The position numbers and the translations under genes are program-made. This document shows positions 25,999 through 34,142 of a DNA stretch of 64,000 nucleotides, one piece after another. The stretch's first letter is position 1; each line of letters opens with the position of its first letter. The notes beneath the pieces are model-generated. The model made no database searches. It was given only the letters and a program-made list of their open reading frames with translations, and was not told the origin of the DNA. The stretch comes from Aldehydirespirator sp965221185 (GTDB taxonomy: Bacteria; Actinomycetota; Acidimicrobiia; Acidimicrobiales; Aldehydirespiratoraceae): positions 2,170,001 to 2,234,000 of the forward strand of contig OZ244866.1 in the NCBI GenBank assembly GCA_965221185.1, written 5' to 3'.

Positions 25999-26406
25999 AT
26001 GGCACGGACCATCACCAAGGCGGGCTTCGATCTGGGGCTTGTCACCAACAACGGCGACGCGATGCTCGAGTTCTACCGGGACGTTGTGGGTCTCGAGTTC
26101 GAGGCCACGCTGGCGCTGGAGGCGATCGGGATCGCACGGATGGACCGGCTGCTCTGCAACGACAGCGTGCTGAAGCTGGTGACGCCCACCACGGACGTGC
26201 CTGCGGGTCCAGGCGGGGGAATCGCTGGGTGCACGGGCTTGCGGTATGTCACGATCACGGTGGACGACGTCTACGCCGCGGTGGCCGACTGCGAAGCAGC
26301 CGGCGCGCCGGTCGTGTGGCCCCCGCGGGAGAGCCGTCCCGGGGTGACGATCGCCATGGTCGAGGACCCCGACGGGAACTGGGTGGAGTTCATCCGGATG
26401 TCCTGA
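25999..26406 (+). CDS. VOC family (glyoxalase-fold) protein
   Basis: 135-residue single vicinal-oxygen-chelate domain. Two beta-alpha-beta-beta-beta halves are visible: FDLGLVTNNGDAMLEFYRDV with the FYRDVVGLEFE loop, and LRYVTITVDDVYAAVADCEA ending in VEDPDGNWVEFIRMS, the usual metal-binding Glu strand. Substrate unknown; members include glyoxalases, dioxygenases and antibiotic-binding proteins. ATG 25999 has an AGGA about 10 nt upstream. Its stop codon is part of the first 10-bp repeat copy at 26401. Confidence 0.85.
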   Translation: MARTITKAGFDLGLVTNNGDAMLEFYRDVVGLEFEATLALEAIGIARMDRLLCNDSVLKLVTPTTDVPAGPGGGIAGCTGLRYVTITVDDVYAAVADCEAAGAPVVWPPRESRPGVTIAMVEDPDGNWVEFIRMS

Positions 26407-26480
26407 TCGAGCGGGCGTCGGGGCGCATCCAGATCTCCTGATCGATGAGGTGGCCGGGATCAACCCGATCTCCTGATCGA
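26401..26480. repeat. TCCTGATCGA repeated three times at 35-bp period
   Basis: Copies begin at 26401, 26436 and 26471, so the phase is exactly 35 bp. The last two are preceded by GATC. The first contains the VOC stop codon and the last ends just before the TACCCT hexamer and GTG start of the next gene, so the array fills the spacer. Confidence 0.7.
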
Positions 26481-26497
26481 GCGCTACCCTGCGCGGC

Positions 26498-27481
26498 GTG
26501 ACCGCCAGGAAGCGGGGGGCATGGCACTACGCCCCTGAGCTGCCGCTGCGGCCGGCGCCGTTTCTGCGCTGGCCTCTGCGACCCGCAGCCATCGCCCGCC
26601 ACCTGGTCAAGACTTGGAGGCCCCTCACGTCGCGGGTGTCCATGATGGCGGTGGCCTTCGCCCTCTGGGCGTGGGCAAGGCCGTCCCTCGCCGAGGCTGA
26701 ATCGCTGCGGCTGGGTTGGATCCTCGAGATCTGGGTCCGCAACGTCGTGTTGCTGACAGTGGTGGCCGGAGGGCTGCACCTGTTCCTGCAGCGCTACCGG
26801 GTCCAGGGCGACCGCCTGCGCTACGACGCCCGGCCGATGACCAAGAACAAGAGCCTGTTCCTCTTCAACGACCAAGTGAAGGACAACATGTTCCTGAGCC
26901 TCGTGCCCGCCATGCTGGTGGCCACCGCATGGGAGTCTCTGGGCTGGTGGGCCTACGCCAACGGCGTCGCACCGCAATGGTCCTTCGACGACAACCCGGT
27001 GTGGTTCGTGGTTCTGTTGGCCTTGGTCCCCATCTGGTCGGTTCTCTACTTCGGGGGCGGCCACTGGCTGCTGCACCGGCGCCCGGTGTACACCCACGTC
27101 CATTCCTGGCACCACCGGAACATGAACATCGGCCCGTGGTCGGGACTGTCAATGCATCCCTTGGAGCATGTGATCCTCTATAGCGACATCCTGCTGCTCC
27201 TGGTGGCGCCATCCAGCGGTGTTCACATGCTCTTCGCGCTTATGCACCACACCATGGGGGCGCCGATGAGCCACACCGGCTACGACGGGGTCCGTCTCCC
27301 GTTGCGCCAGCGCCTCGAACTCGGCGACTTCCACCACCAACTCCATCACCGCTTCATCGAATGCAACTACGGCGGGCTCGAGTCGCCCCTCGACCAAATG
27401 ATCGGCGCCTTCCACGATGGAACGCCCGAAGGCGACCAGATGGTGACGAAGCGACTCTCCCGGCTCTCGTCGCGACGCTAG
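26498..27481 (+). CDS. Sterol desaturase/fatty acid hydroxylase family membrane protein, paralogue 1
   Basis: 327 residues, GTG start at 26498 with TACCCT 7 nt upstream. Histidine clusters of the family are present: HWLLHRR, HVHSWHHRN, and HHQLHHRF near the C-terminus, which together bind the di-iron centre. Three or four hydrophobic segments cover about residues 48-65, 80-98, 134-150 and 158-178. Such enzymes hydroxylate or desaturate sterols, fatty acids or carotenoids in the membrane. Closely related to the gene at 39367, sharing an unusual N-terminal half (NVVLLTVVAG...LH, KDNMF) and the same C-terminal block CNYGG.ESPLDQM.GAFHDG. Confidence 0.85.
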   Translation: MTARKRGAWHYAPELPLRPAPFLRWPLRPAAIARHLVKTWRPLTSRVSMMAVAFALWAWARPSLAEAESLRLGWILEIWVRNVVLLTVVAGGLHLFLQRYRVQGDRLRYDARPMTKNKSLFLFNDQVKDNMFLSLVPAMLVATAWESLGWWAYANGVAPQWSFDDNPVWFVVLLALVPIWSVLYFGGGHWLLHRRPVYTHVHSWHHRNMNIGPWSGLSMHPLEHVILYSDILLLLVAPSSGVHMLFALMHHTMGAPMSHTGYDGVRLPLRQRLELGDFHHQLHHRFIECNYGGLESPLDQMIGAFHDGTPEGDQMVTKRLSRLSSRR

Positions 27482-27532
27482 GCCGAGCCGCGAGCCGGTC
27501 CCCTCGCTCGCAGAGGCGTAGCTGGTAGGCCC

Positions 27533-27742
27533 TCAGTCAGACAGGTCCTGGGGCGCCACAGAGAGGCGCTCGGCCACTGCGCCCGCGTGGAGGCGCCGAT
27601 CCCACGCGGCCATCACAGGGTGGGGAATGCCGATCTCCAGGGCGCTGGAGAGGTGGACAGCGTCGGCACCGCGCAAGTGGCGACGCTCAGCCAACCGACC
27701 GGCGGTCTCCGCCACGCGAGCGGTCAGCTCGACCGGCCGCAG
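27533..27742 (-). pseudogene. PIN-domain (VapC-like) toxin remnant
   Basis: The open stretch ends in a C-terminal PIN block: RLAERRHLRGADAVHLSSAL with the acidic Asp, followed by MAAWDRRLHAGAVAE. The N-terminal half with the first two catalytic acids is absent and an in-frame TAG at 27743-27745 closes the frame. No antitoxin gene adjoins. It lies in a 650-bp gap between the hydroxylase and the Schlafen-like gene that appears to be made of gene fragments. Confidence 0.55.
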
Positions 27743-27748
27743 CTAGGG

Positions 27749-27889
27749 TTCGCCCGGACGCATTTGAGTACCGGGACGCGCCGGCAGGACACTTATGACC
27801 TCAACCGGGGCAGGCTCCAAGCTGACGGCAAACGTCTCACCGACCCGAACCTGATCGTTGTCGGCTGGATGTTGGAGCTGCCCGAGGCT
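27749..27889 (+). pseudogene. LysM domain remnant
   Basis: About 47 codons (FARTHLSTGTRRQDTYDLNR then LQADGKRLTDPNLIVVGWML and ELP) match the C-terminal LysM segment of the secreted nucleotidase at 25100-25283 residue for residue in most positions. The first part of the domain (TVRRGDSLW) and any parent gene are missing. It begins a few bases from the PIN remnant's closing stop, on the other strand. Confidence 0.6.
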
Positions 27890-28027
27890 GAACGCAATGG
27901 TCGAAGCTTGTGCGCTCGCGCGCGGTCCGCGTCCCTCTACGAGATACGTGGGATCGCGATCAAGGCTCATTTATCCGGCCCACACTCGAGGCTCCGCTAG
28001 TACTCGTAGCCGATCAGGTCAATAGCG

Positions 28028-28095
28028 TGAGTTATGAGGTCTTTTCTTGAGATGAGGATGTGTGTCTAGCGTCTACACATAAGCCACATAACTCA
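28028..28095. terminator. Nested inverted repeats in AT-rich spacer
   Basis: TGAGTTATG at 28028-28036 pairs with CATAACTCA at 28087-28095; inside lies ATGTGT at 28058-28063 with ACACAT at 28075-28080. The structure sits 35 bp past the stop of the minus-strand Schlafen-like gene and may terminate it, but there is no clear T run. It could instead be a recombination or regulatory site. Confidence 0.35.
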
Positions 28096-28129
28096 ACAAA
28101 TCAAACCCAGCCCTGAGAACCACCGGAGA

Positions 28130-29734
28130 TCAGACCGCTTCTGCCAACACATAGTGCGACCCTCGCTTAGATCCCCGCAGTTCGAGGAGGCCGTCAACGA
28201 CTAGACCCCTCAACAGCGCCACGGCCTCGACGCGGGAGAGATCCAACTCGCGCCGTACCGCCCCGTTCGTGACCAAACCGTGCGCAGCCATGTTCAGGAC
28301 TGACAGGCGAAGGCCCGCCTGGTCCAGCCCGACCCACGCGGGGCGACTCAGGCCCGGCACGATCCGATAGCGGGCTCCGCGTCGCTCCCCGTCTTGCTCA
28401 AGGAGGCCAGCATCACGCAGTCGCTGGAGGCTTTGGCGCGCTGTCGCGCTGTCGACGTTTAGGAGCGAGCGGACTACAGCGTTGGTGAGATCCGCGCCGC
28501 GTGCCGCCTCGATGAGCACACGACGGTCCTCAGGTAGCAGTTCGGCTCGGTCCTCAAGCTCGCGTGCCCAAGCGCGCTCCTCAGGCGATACGGGGCTCTC
28601 GATAGGCAGGCGTACAGTTACGTGACCTTGCGGCTGGTCTGCAAAACCCGGCTCGGATCGCAGGTCCTGTGCCATTTCGCTGAGAATGACCCTGATCCCG
28701 CGACCCGCGTCCTCCGCGAGGCCGAACGCCCGAAGCGCCTGTATGACGCGCCGGTTCCGCGCCGCGTGGGCATTGCGCAGATTCTGGCTCGTGACAGGCG
28801 CTACAAATCCGCCCGGGGAGGTGACCGACACCTCGTTGGGGGTGACGCGAACCTCTACGGCCGATCCGGAGAGTTGGTAGTCGCGATGAGCTACCGCGTT
28901 GGCGATCACCTCTCTGAGTGCCCTTACGGGCAGCCGCTTCAACTCATGCCGCTTGCGGCCCACTACGACGAGGTCAAAGCCGAGTTCACTGTCGATCCAC
29001 GCCGTGGCACCATCCACCTGCTGAGCAGGCGTGCCGCCGAACACGACCCGCTGGTCGTGCTCTGCGCCGTCCTCCGGGAAGCGAAACACCTCGACATAGC
29101 ACTTGCCAAACTCGCCCGCCGCCTCTGGCACAAGGAAGAGAGCTCCTGCCTTCGTGAGCACCGCCTCCCCGGAACGGCGCACAACCATGCCACGCTCCTC
29201 CAGAGCGTCGGCCCGGTCCTGCTCTTCCAACGCCAGACCGATTTCGAACGCAGCGCAAAGCAGTGCCAAGAGTTCGGGGTCGGCCTCAGAAAGGCGCCAC
29301 TTTGAGAGGCTGCTGTCGAAGCTGTCCTGCACACGCTGCGACATCAATTCCATGAGTGCGGATCCAGTTAGAGGCAGGTTCTGCTTCCCTCTTCGAATGA
29401 GGACCGTTCCGTCGGAAGTCTGCGCCACACCTTGAAGGCGGCGCGCTACCGACACAATCGTTATTTCCACTTCTCCTACCGAGAGTCCGTGCATTTCAAT
29501 GCCGCCCGGCGACTCAATGTTGTTGAAGATCTCCCAGAGCTTCTTCTCAAGACCCTCGTCCAGCGGCTTGCCCTTCACCTGGCCCCGATCATCGATGCCG
29601 ATCATCAGTACACCACCATCGGCGTTGGAGAAGGCCACGACCGCTCGCTGAATGCCGTCCGCGCTGACGCCTGCCTTCCACTCGACGTAGCTACTCTCAC
29701 TCCGAAACACTGCTCTGAACTCTCCAGCAGTCAT
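28130..29734 (-). CDS. AlbA/Schlafen-type ATP-binding protein with winged helix
   Basis: 534 residues from ATG 29734; GTG 29812 would add 26 AT-rich codons and cannot be excluded. Residues 15-125 form a Schlafen AlbA_2 domain (SSYVEWKAGVS, AVVAFSNADGGVLMIGIDD, IRRGKQNLPLTG). The middle has a C-terminal HATPase_c_4-like block: REVIANAVAHRDYQ and AEDAGRGIRVI. The end holds winged-helix segments (RRVLIEAARGADLTNAVVRS and a second one). Such proteins are transcriptional regulators or accessory defence genes; no RNase activity can be claimed. It stands alone, between remnants and xsc, with lower-GC flanks, which suggests horizontal arrival. Confidence 0.8.
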   Translation of the reverse strand: MTAGEFRAVFRSESSYVEWKAGVSADGIQRAVVAFSNADGGVLMIGIDDRGQVKGKPLDEGLEKKLWEIFNNIESPGGIEMHGLSVGEVEITIVSVARRLQGVAQTSDGTVLIRRGKQNLPLTGSALMELMSQRVQDSFDSSLSKWRLSEADPELLALLCAAFEIGLALEEQDRADALEERGMVVRRSGEAVLTKAGALFLVPEAAGEFGKCYVEVFRFPEDGAEHDQRVVFGGTPAQQVDGATAWIDSELGFDLVVVGRKRHELKRLPVRALREVIANAVAHRDYQLSGSAVEVRVTPNEVSVTSPGGFVAPVTSQNLRNAHAARNRRVIQALRAFGLAEDAGRGIRVILSEMAQDLRSEPGFADQPQGHVTVRLPIESPVSPEERAWARELEDRAELLPEDRRVLIEAARGADLTNAVVRSLLNVDSATARQSLQRLRDAGLLEQDGERRGARYRIVPGLSRPAWVGLDQAGLRLSVLNMAAHGLVTNGAVRRELDLSRVEAVALLRGLVVDGLLELRGSKRGSHYVLAEAV

Positions 29735-29917
29735 CGAAGAGGGTCTAGAGGTGCTTTCAGAATGAAATGCGGGATATGAAGTTATTGTCACATCCGTAAG
29801 TGTACTGCGCACTCACGCACAAATACTACATAACTATTCATAGCCGGGGAGCCGATCATGGAGCCGCTGAGGATCTGGGGTTAGACGCTCGCGGAGCGCT
29901 CCGACGGCCGCTCAAGA

Positions 29918-31684
29918 TCAGGTGTAGTCCTGGTACTTGTGCAGGTAGCGGATCGGGCGGCTGAGGGCGTCCTTGCGGAACGGGTCGCCCAGCTCCTTGG
30001 TGCACATGGCCTCGATGACGGTGGTGCGCCCGCCGTTCATCTGGGCGTCGATGGCTGCGGTCAGCGCCGGGCCGACGTCCTCGAGCTGGTTGACCCGCAC
30101 CCCGTCGGCGCCCATGGCCCGGGCCACCTCTGACCAGTCCTCGCCAGCGTCCAGCTCGCCGGCCTCGAAGCGGCGCCCGTAGAAGTCGACCTGGTTCTTC
30201 TTCTCCGCGCCCCACTGGCGGTTGTGGAACACCACCGCGGTGACCGGGATGTTGTGGCGCACCGCGGTCATGGTCTCGACCATGCTCATGGCCCACGCCC
30301 CGTCGCCGGCGTAGGCCACCGCGGGGCGGTCACCGGCGGCCTTCTTGGCCCCGATGATGGTCGGCAGGGCGTAGCCACAGTTGCCCCAGCTCATGGCGGC
30401 AAAGAACGACCGGGGCTCCTCGAAGCGCAGGTAGCTGTTGGCCACCGAGTTGATGTTGCCGATGTCGGTGGACACCATCACCCGGGGTGGCATCGCCCTC
30501 TCCAGCTCGCGCAACACCTGGCGAGGATGCATCCAGTCGTCGGACTCGGCCGCGGCCTGCTTGATCATGTCCACGCTGAAGTCGTCGGTCTCCTCGGTCC
30601 AGTCGTCCAGCTCGGCTTCCCATTCGGCCTTCTCGCGGGCTGTGGCCGCGGCCCGCTGGGCTCGGGTGGCGTCGCAGGCCAGCTCCCGGCCGGCCAGCCT
30701 GGCACCGATAGCGGCCGCGGCTGCTCCGGCGTCGCCGCAGATGCCCACGTCGATGCGCTTGACCAGGCCGAGCATCTTGGAGTCGGCGTCGACCTGGATG
30801 ACCTTGGCCTCGGTCGGCCAGTAGTCGAGGCCGTGCTGGGGCAGGGTACCGAACGGGCCGAGGCGGGTGCCGAGGGCCAGCACCACGTCGGCCCGCGAGA
30901 TGAGGCGCATGGCCGCCTTCGAGCCCTGGTAGCCGAGCGGCCCGCACCACAGCGAGTGCGAGGCGGGGAACGAGTCGTTGTGGAGGTAGCTGTTCACCAC
31001 CGGGCAGCCGAGACGCTCGGCCAGGGCCACCGTCTCGGCCATGGCGTCGCCCATCACCACTCCCCCGCCTGAGATCATCACCGGGAACTCAGCTGAGGCC
31101 AGCAGATCGGCGGCCTCGTTGAGGGTCCGGTCGCCGCCCGCGCCCCGGTCCAGGCGCTGAGGCTGAGAGATCTCCACGTCGACGTCGCCGTAGAAGCGGT
31201 CCCGGGGGATGTTGAGCTGGGTCGGCCCCATCTCCGAGAGGGCCCGGTCGAAGCAGCGGGCGGCCAGCTCGGCCATGCGGTGCTCGTTGTTGACGTGGCC
31301 CTGGTACTTGGTGAACTCCTCGAACATGGGCAGCTGGTTGGCCTCCTGGAAGCCGCCCAGTCCTATGCCCATGGTCCCGGCCTCGGGCGTGACGACCACC
31401 ACCGGGCTGTGGGCCCAGAAGGCGCCCGCTATGGCAGTCACGCAGTTGGAGATGCCCGGGCCGTTCTGGCCGATCACCACTCCGTGGCGGCCCGACACGC
31501 GGCTGAACCCGTCGGCCATGTGGGCCGCGCCCTGCTCGTGGACCACCGGCACCAGCTCGATGCCGGCCGGGTCGAAGATGTCCATGGCGTCCATGAAGGC
31601 GCTGCCCATGATGCCGAAAATGGTGTCGACGCCGTGGGCCACCATCGTCTCCACGAACGCCTCGCTGGGGGTCATGCGAGTCAT
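29918..31684 (-). CDS. xsc: Sulfoacetaldehyde acetyltransferase
   Basis: 588-residue thiamine-diphosphate enzyme. The N-terminal block (PSEAFVETMVAHGVDTIFGI, HEQGAAHMADGFSRVSG, QNGPGISNCVTAI, GGFQEANQLPMFEEFTKYQG) matches Xsc rather than acetolactate synthase; the TPP-binding C-terminal GDGAWAMSMVETMTAVRHNIP and NRQWGAEKKNQVDFYG are also characteristic, ending LGDPFRKDALSRPIRYLH. It converts sulfoacetaldehyde and phosphate to acetyl phosphate and sulfite, the desulfonation step of taurine and isethionate degradation. GGAGG lies 9 nt before ATG 31684. No taurine transporter, phosphotransacetylase or TauR-like gene is nearby. Confidence 0.93.
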   Translation of the reverse strand: MTRMTPSEAFVETMVAHGVDTIFGIMGSAFMDAMDIFDPAGIELVPVVHEQGAAHMADGFSRVSGRHGVVIGQNGPGISNCVTAIAGAFWAHSPVVVVTPEAGTMGIGLGGFQEANQLPMFEEFTKYQGHVNNEHRMAELAARCFDRALSEMGPTQLNIPRDRFYGDVDVEISQPQRLDRGAGGDRTLNEAADLLASAEFPVMISGGGVVMGDAMAETVALAERLGCPVVNSYLHNDSFPASHSLWCGPLGYQGSKAAMRLISRADVVLALGTRLGPFGTLPQHGLDYWPTEAKVIQVDADSKMLGLVKRIDVGICGDAGAAAAAIGARLAGRELACDATRAQRAAATAREKAEWEAELDDWTEETDDFSVDMIKQAAAESDDWMHPRQVLRELERAMPPRVMVSTDIGNINSVANSYLRFEEPRSFFAAMSWGNCGYALPTIIGAKKAAGDRPAVAYAGDGAWAMSMVETMTAVRHNIPVTAVVFHNRQWGAEKKNQVDFYGRRFEAGELDAGEDWSEVARAMGADGVRVNQLEDVGPALTAAIDAQMNGGRTTVIEAMCTKELGDPFRKDALSRPIRYLHKYQDYT

Positions 31685-31739
31685 CTCTGAGTTCCTCCGT
31701 CCACCGCAAGTTCCGATGCCGGGCGCACACCGGGCCAGG

Positions 31740-31758
31740 CTGTTAGAGCCTATAACAG
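31740..31758. promoter_or_regulatory. Inverted repeat CTGTTA-7-TAACAG upstream of xsc
   Basis: CTGTTA at 31740-31745 and TAACAG at 31753-31758 form a short palindrome about 56 bp before the xsc start. The size suits a dimeric regulator operator; no regulator gene is adjacent, so the role is a guess. Confidence 0.3.
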
Positions 31759-31819
31759 ATCCCCTATACCCCGCCTTCTCGAACGCAGCCGCCAGCTGCT
31801 GGTCGGATCCGACCTCCAG

Positions 31820-33963
31820 TCACGAGCGGATCGAGCGGAAGCGGCGTAAGCGCAGGCTGTTGGTCACCACGAACAGCGATGACGCACCCATGGCGGCCGC
31901 GGCGGCCATGGGGCTCAGCACTCCGGTGGCCGCCAGGGGGATCGCAGCCACGTTGTAGGCGAAGGCCCAGAACAAGTTGGCCTTGATGGTGGCCAGCGTG
32001 CGGCGCGACAGCGCGATGGCGTCGGGAACCGCTCTCAGGTCGCCGCCCACGATGGTCAGGTCGGAGGCCTCTACAGCCACATCGGCGCCGGTTCCCACTG
32101 CGATTCCCAAGTCGGCCTGGGCCAGAGCCGGCGCGTCGTTGATGCCGTCGCCCACCACGGCGACACGCTTGCCGGCCTTCTGGAGCTTCACCACCGCGGC
32201 GGCCTTGTCGCCGGGAAGAACCTCGGCGGTCACGTCGTCCACCCCGATGGCGTTACCGACCGAGCGAGCCGTGCGGCTGTTGTCCCCGGTCAGAAGCGAC
32301 ACCTCCAAGCCCATGGCTCGTAGCTCCTGCACCGCTTGACGCGACGTGGGCTTGACCGTGTCAGCCAGCGCCACCACGGCCTCCGCGGCCGCTCCCGACC
32401 GACCAGCACCGCGGTGTGCCCGCCAGCCTCCGCTGCGACCAGGGCATTCTCAAGTTCGGCGGGAATCTCGTCGAACAGCGGGCGCCTCCCGACGCGCACC
32501 TCCGCGCCGTCCACCCGTCCGATCACGCCCAAGCCCGGTCGGTTCAAGAAATCGGTGACCGTGCGCATCGACGGCCAGCGTCGGGCGAGAGCAGCGCCGA
32601 CAGGGTGCTCGGAGCGTGACTCCAGCGCGCCGGCCAGCAGACCCAGGGCATGGGGGTCGGCCCCCTGCCCCGCAACCGCGTCGACGACCTCGAGGCGGCC
32701 CTCGGTGACTGTTCCCGTCTTGTCGAGCACCACCGCGTCCACGCGGCGGGTGCCCTCGAGCACTTCGGCCCCCTTGATGATGACACCGAGCTGAGCGCCC
32801 CGGCCCGTGCCCACCATCACCGCCAGCGGTGTGGCCAAACCCAGCGCGCAAGGACAGGAGATGATCAGCACCGCCACCGCGGCGGTGAAGGCGTCCGAAG
32901 CCCCGGACCCGGCGGCGAACCACACCGCGAGGGTCGCCGCGGCCACGACCATCACCGCGGGAACGAATATGGCAGCGACCCGGTCGGCGAGCCGCTGCAC
33001 GGCGGCCCGACCCCCCTGGGCCTCGTCCACCAGGCGAACGATCTGGGCCAGCGCGGTGTCGGCGCCCACCCGTGTGGCCTCCACCTCCAGGGTGCCGTCG
33101 GCGTTGACGGTCGCCCCGATCACCTCATCGCCCGGCGCCACCTCCACCGGCACGGGCTCGCCGGTCACCATCGACATGTCCACCGCGGAGGCGCCGCTCA
33201 CCACGGTGCCGTCAGTCGCGATCCGCTCGCCCGGTCGCACTATGAAGCGCATGCCCACGGCCAGGTCGGCCGCGGCGATCTCAGTGCCGTCAACAAGGCG
33301 GGCGGTAGCGGCACCGAGCTTGGCCAGGGCCCGCAGCGCCTCGCCCGAGCGGCGAGTGGCCCGGGCCTCCAGCCACTTGCCCAAGAGCACCAGGGCCACG
33401 ATCACCGTGCCCGTTTCGAAGTAGACGTGGCCGTCGATTCCAGCCACCAGCACCACAGCCGACCAGACCCAGGCCGCCACGGTGCCCACAGACACCAACG
33501 TGTCCATGGTGGCGGCCCGGTGACGGAGGTTCTTGAACGCGGCCCGGTGGAAGCCCCACCCCGATCCGAACACCACCACTGCCGACGCGACCAGGGCGGC
33601 CCAGCGCCAACCGTCGAATCGCAGCGGCGGCAGCATCGACACGGCCACCACCGGCAGTCCGGCCACGACCGCTACGACCAGGCGGCGACGCAAACCGCCG
33701 ATGCGGCGCCGCTCCGCCTCGCCGTCGTCAGAGGCGTCGACCGGCGCCGAGTACCCAGCACGTTCCACCACACGGCGGAGGTTGACATCGTCGACGGTGC
33801 CGTCATGCAGGACCGTGGCCCTGCTCGAGGCGAAGTTCACTCGGGCGTCGAGCACGCCGTCGGCGGCTCCCAGCGCCGTCTCCACGCGGGCGGCGCAGGC
33901 TCCGCAGGTCATGCCATCAACCCGGATGTCGGTCCGGACCTTCATCGACGACCCGGTTCCCAT
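31820..33963 (-). pseudogene. copA: Copper-translocating P-type ATPase, interrupted by one frameshift
   Basis: Frame one (33963-32397) encodes the heavy-metal domain GMTCGACAARVE, transmembrane part, TGEPVPV, the ion-binding SCPCALGLATP, DKTGTVTEG with the phosphorylated Asp, and SEHPVGAAL. At 32394-32396 (CCC on the + strand, GGG on the coding strand) the frame is lost; frame two (to 31820) continues with ADTVKPTSRQAVQELRAMG, LTGDN, GDGINDAPALAQADLGIAVG and the last membrane segment. Adding one G restores a full Cu+-ATPase of about 715 residues. It would export Cu+ at the cost of ATP. Either a real disruption, programmed shifting or a sequencing error in the G run; each half alone would be inactive. 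Confidence 0.9.
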
Positions 33964-34012
33964 GCTCCCAAGACTACGCCTGTCCAGCCGCCAAAATTCC
34001 TGCCAGAGATGA

Positions 34013-34098
34013 CCCCACGGTCCGCAACCACAGGGATTTCATGCAGAGAACCGAGCCGCCGAGACTCCTGTGCGAAACAACCCCCACGGTCCGCAACC
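34013..34098. repeat. CCCCACGGTCCGCAACC direct repeats before hisC
   Basis: Copies at 34013-34029 and 34082-34098, 69 bp apart; GCCGCCGAGACT, between them, is partly repeated just after the second copy (ACCGCCGAGACT). They fill the gap between copA (divergent) and the aminotransferase gene. Confidence 0.65.
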
Positions 34099-34142
34099 GC
34101 CGAGACTTCGGGACTCCGGACGGTATGGGGCAGACTGGGAGC

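Noticed and set aside
29918..31684. Acetolactate synthase
   Set aside because: N-terminal and C-terminal blocks match sulfoacetaldehyde acetyltransferase better; no IlvN regulatory gene adjoins.
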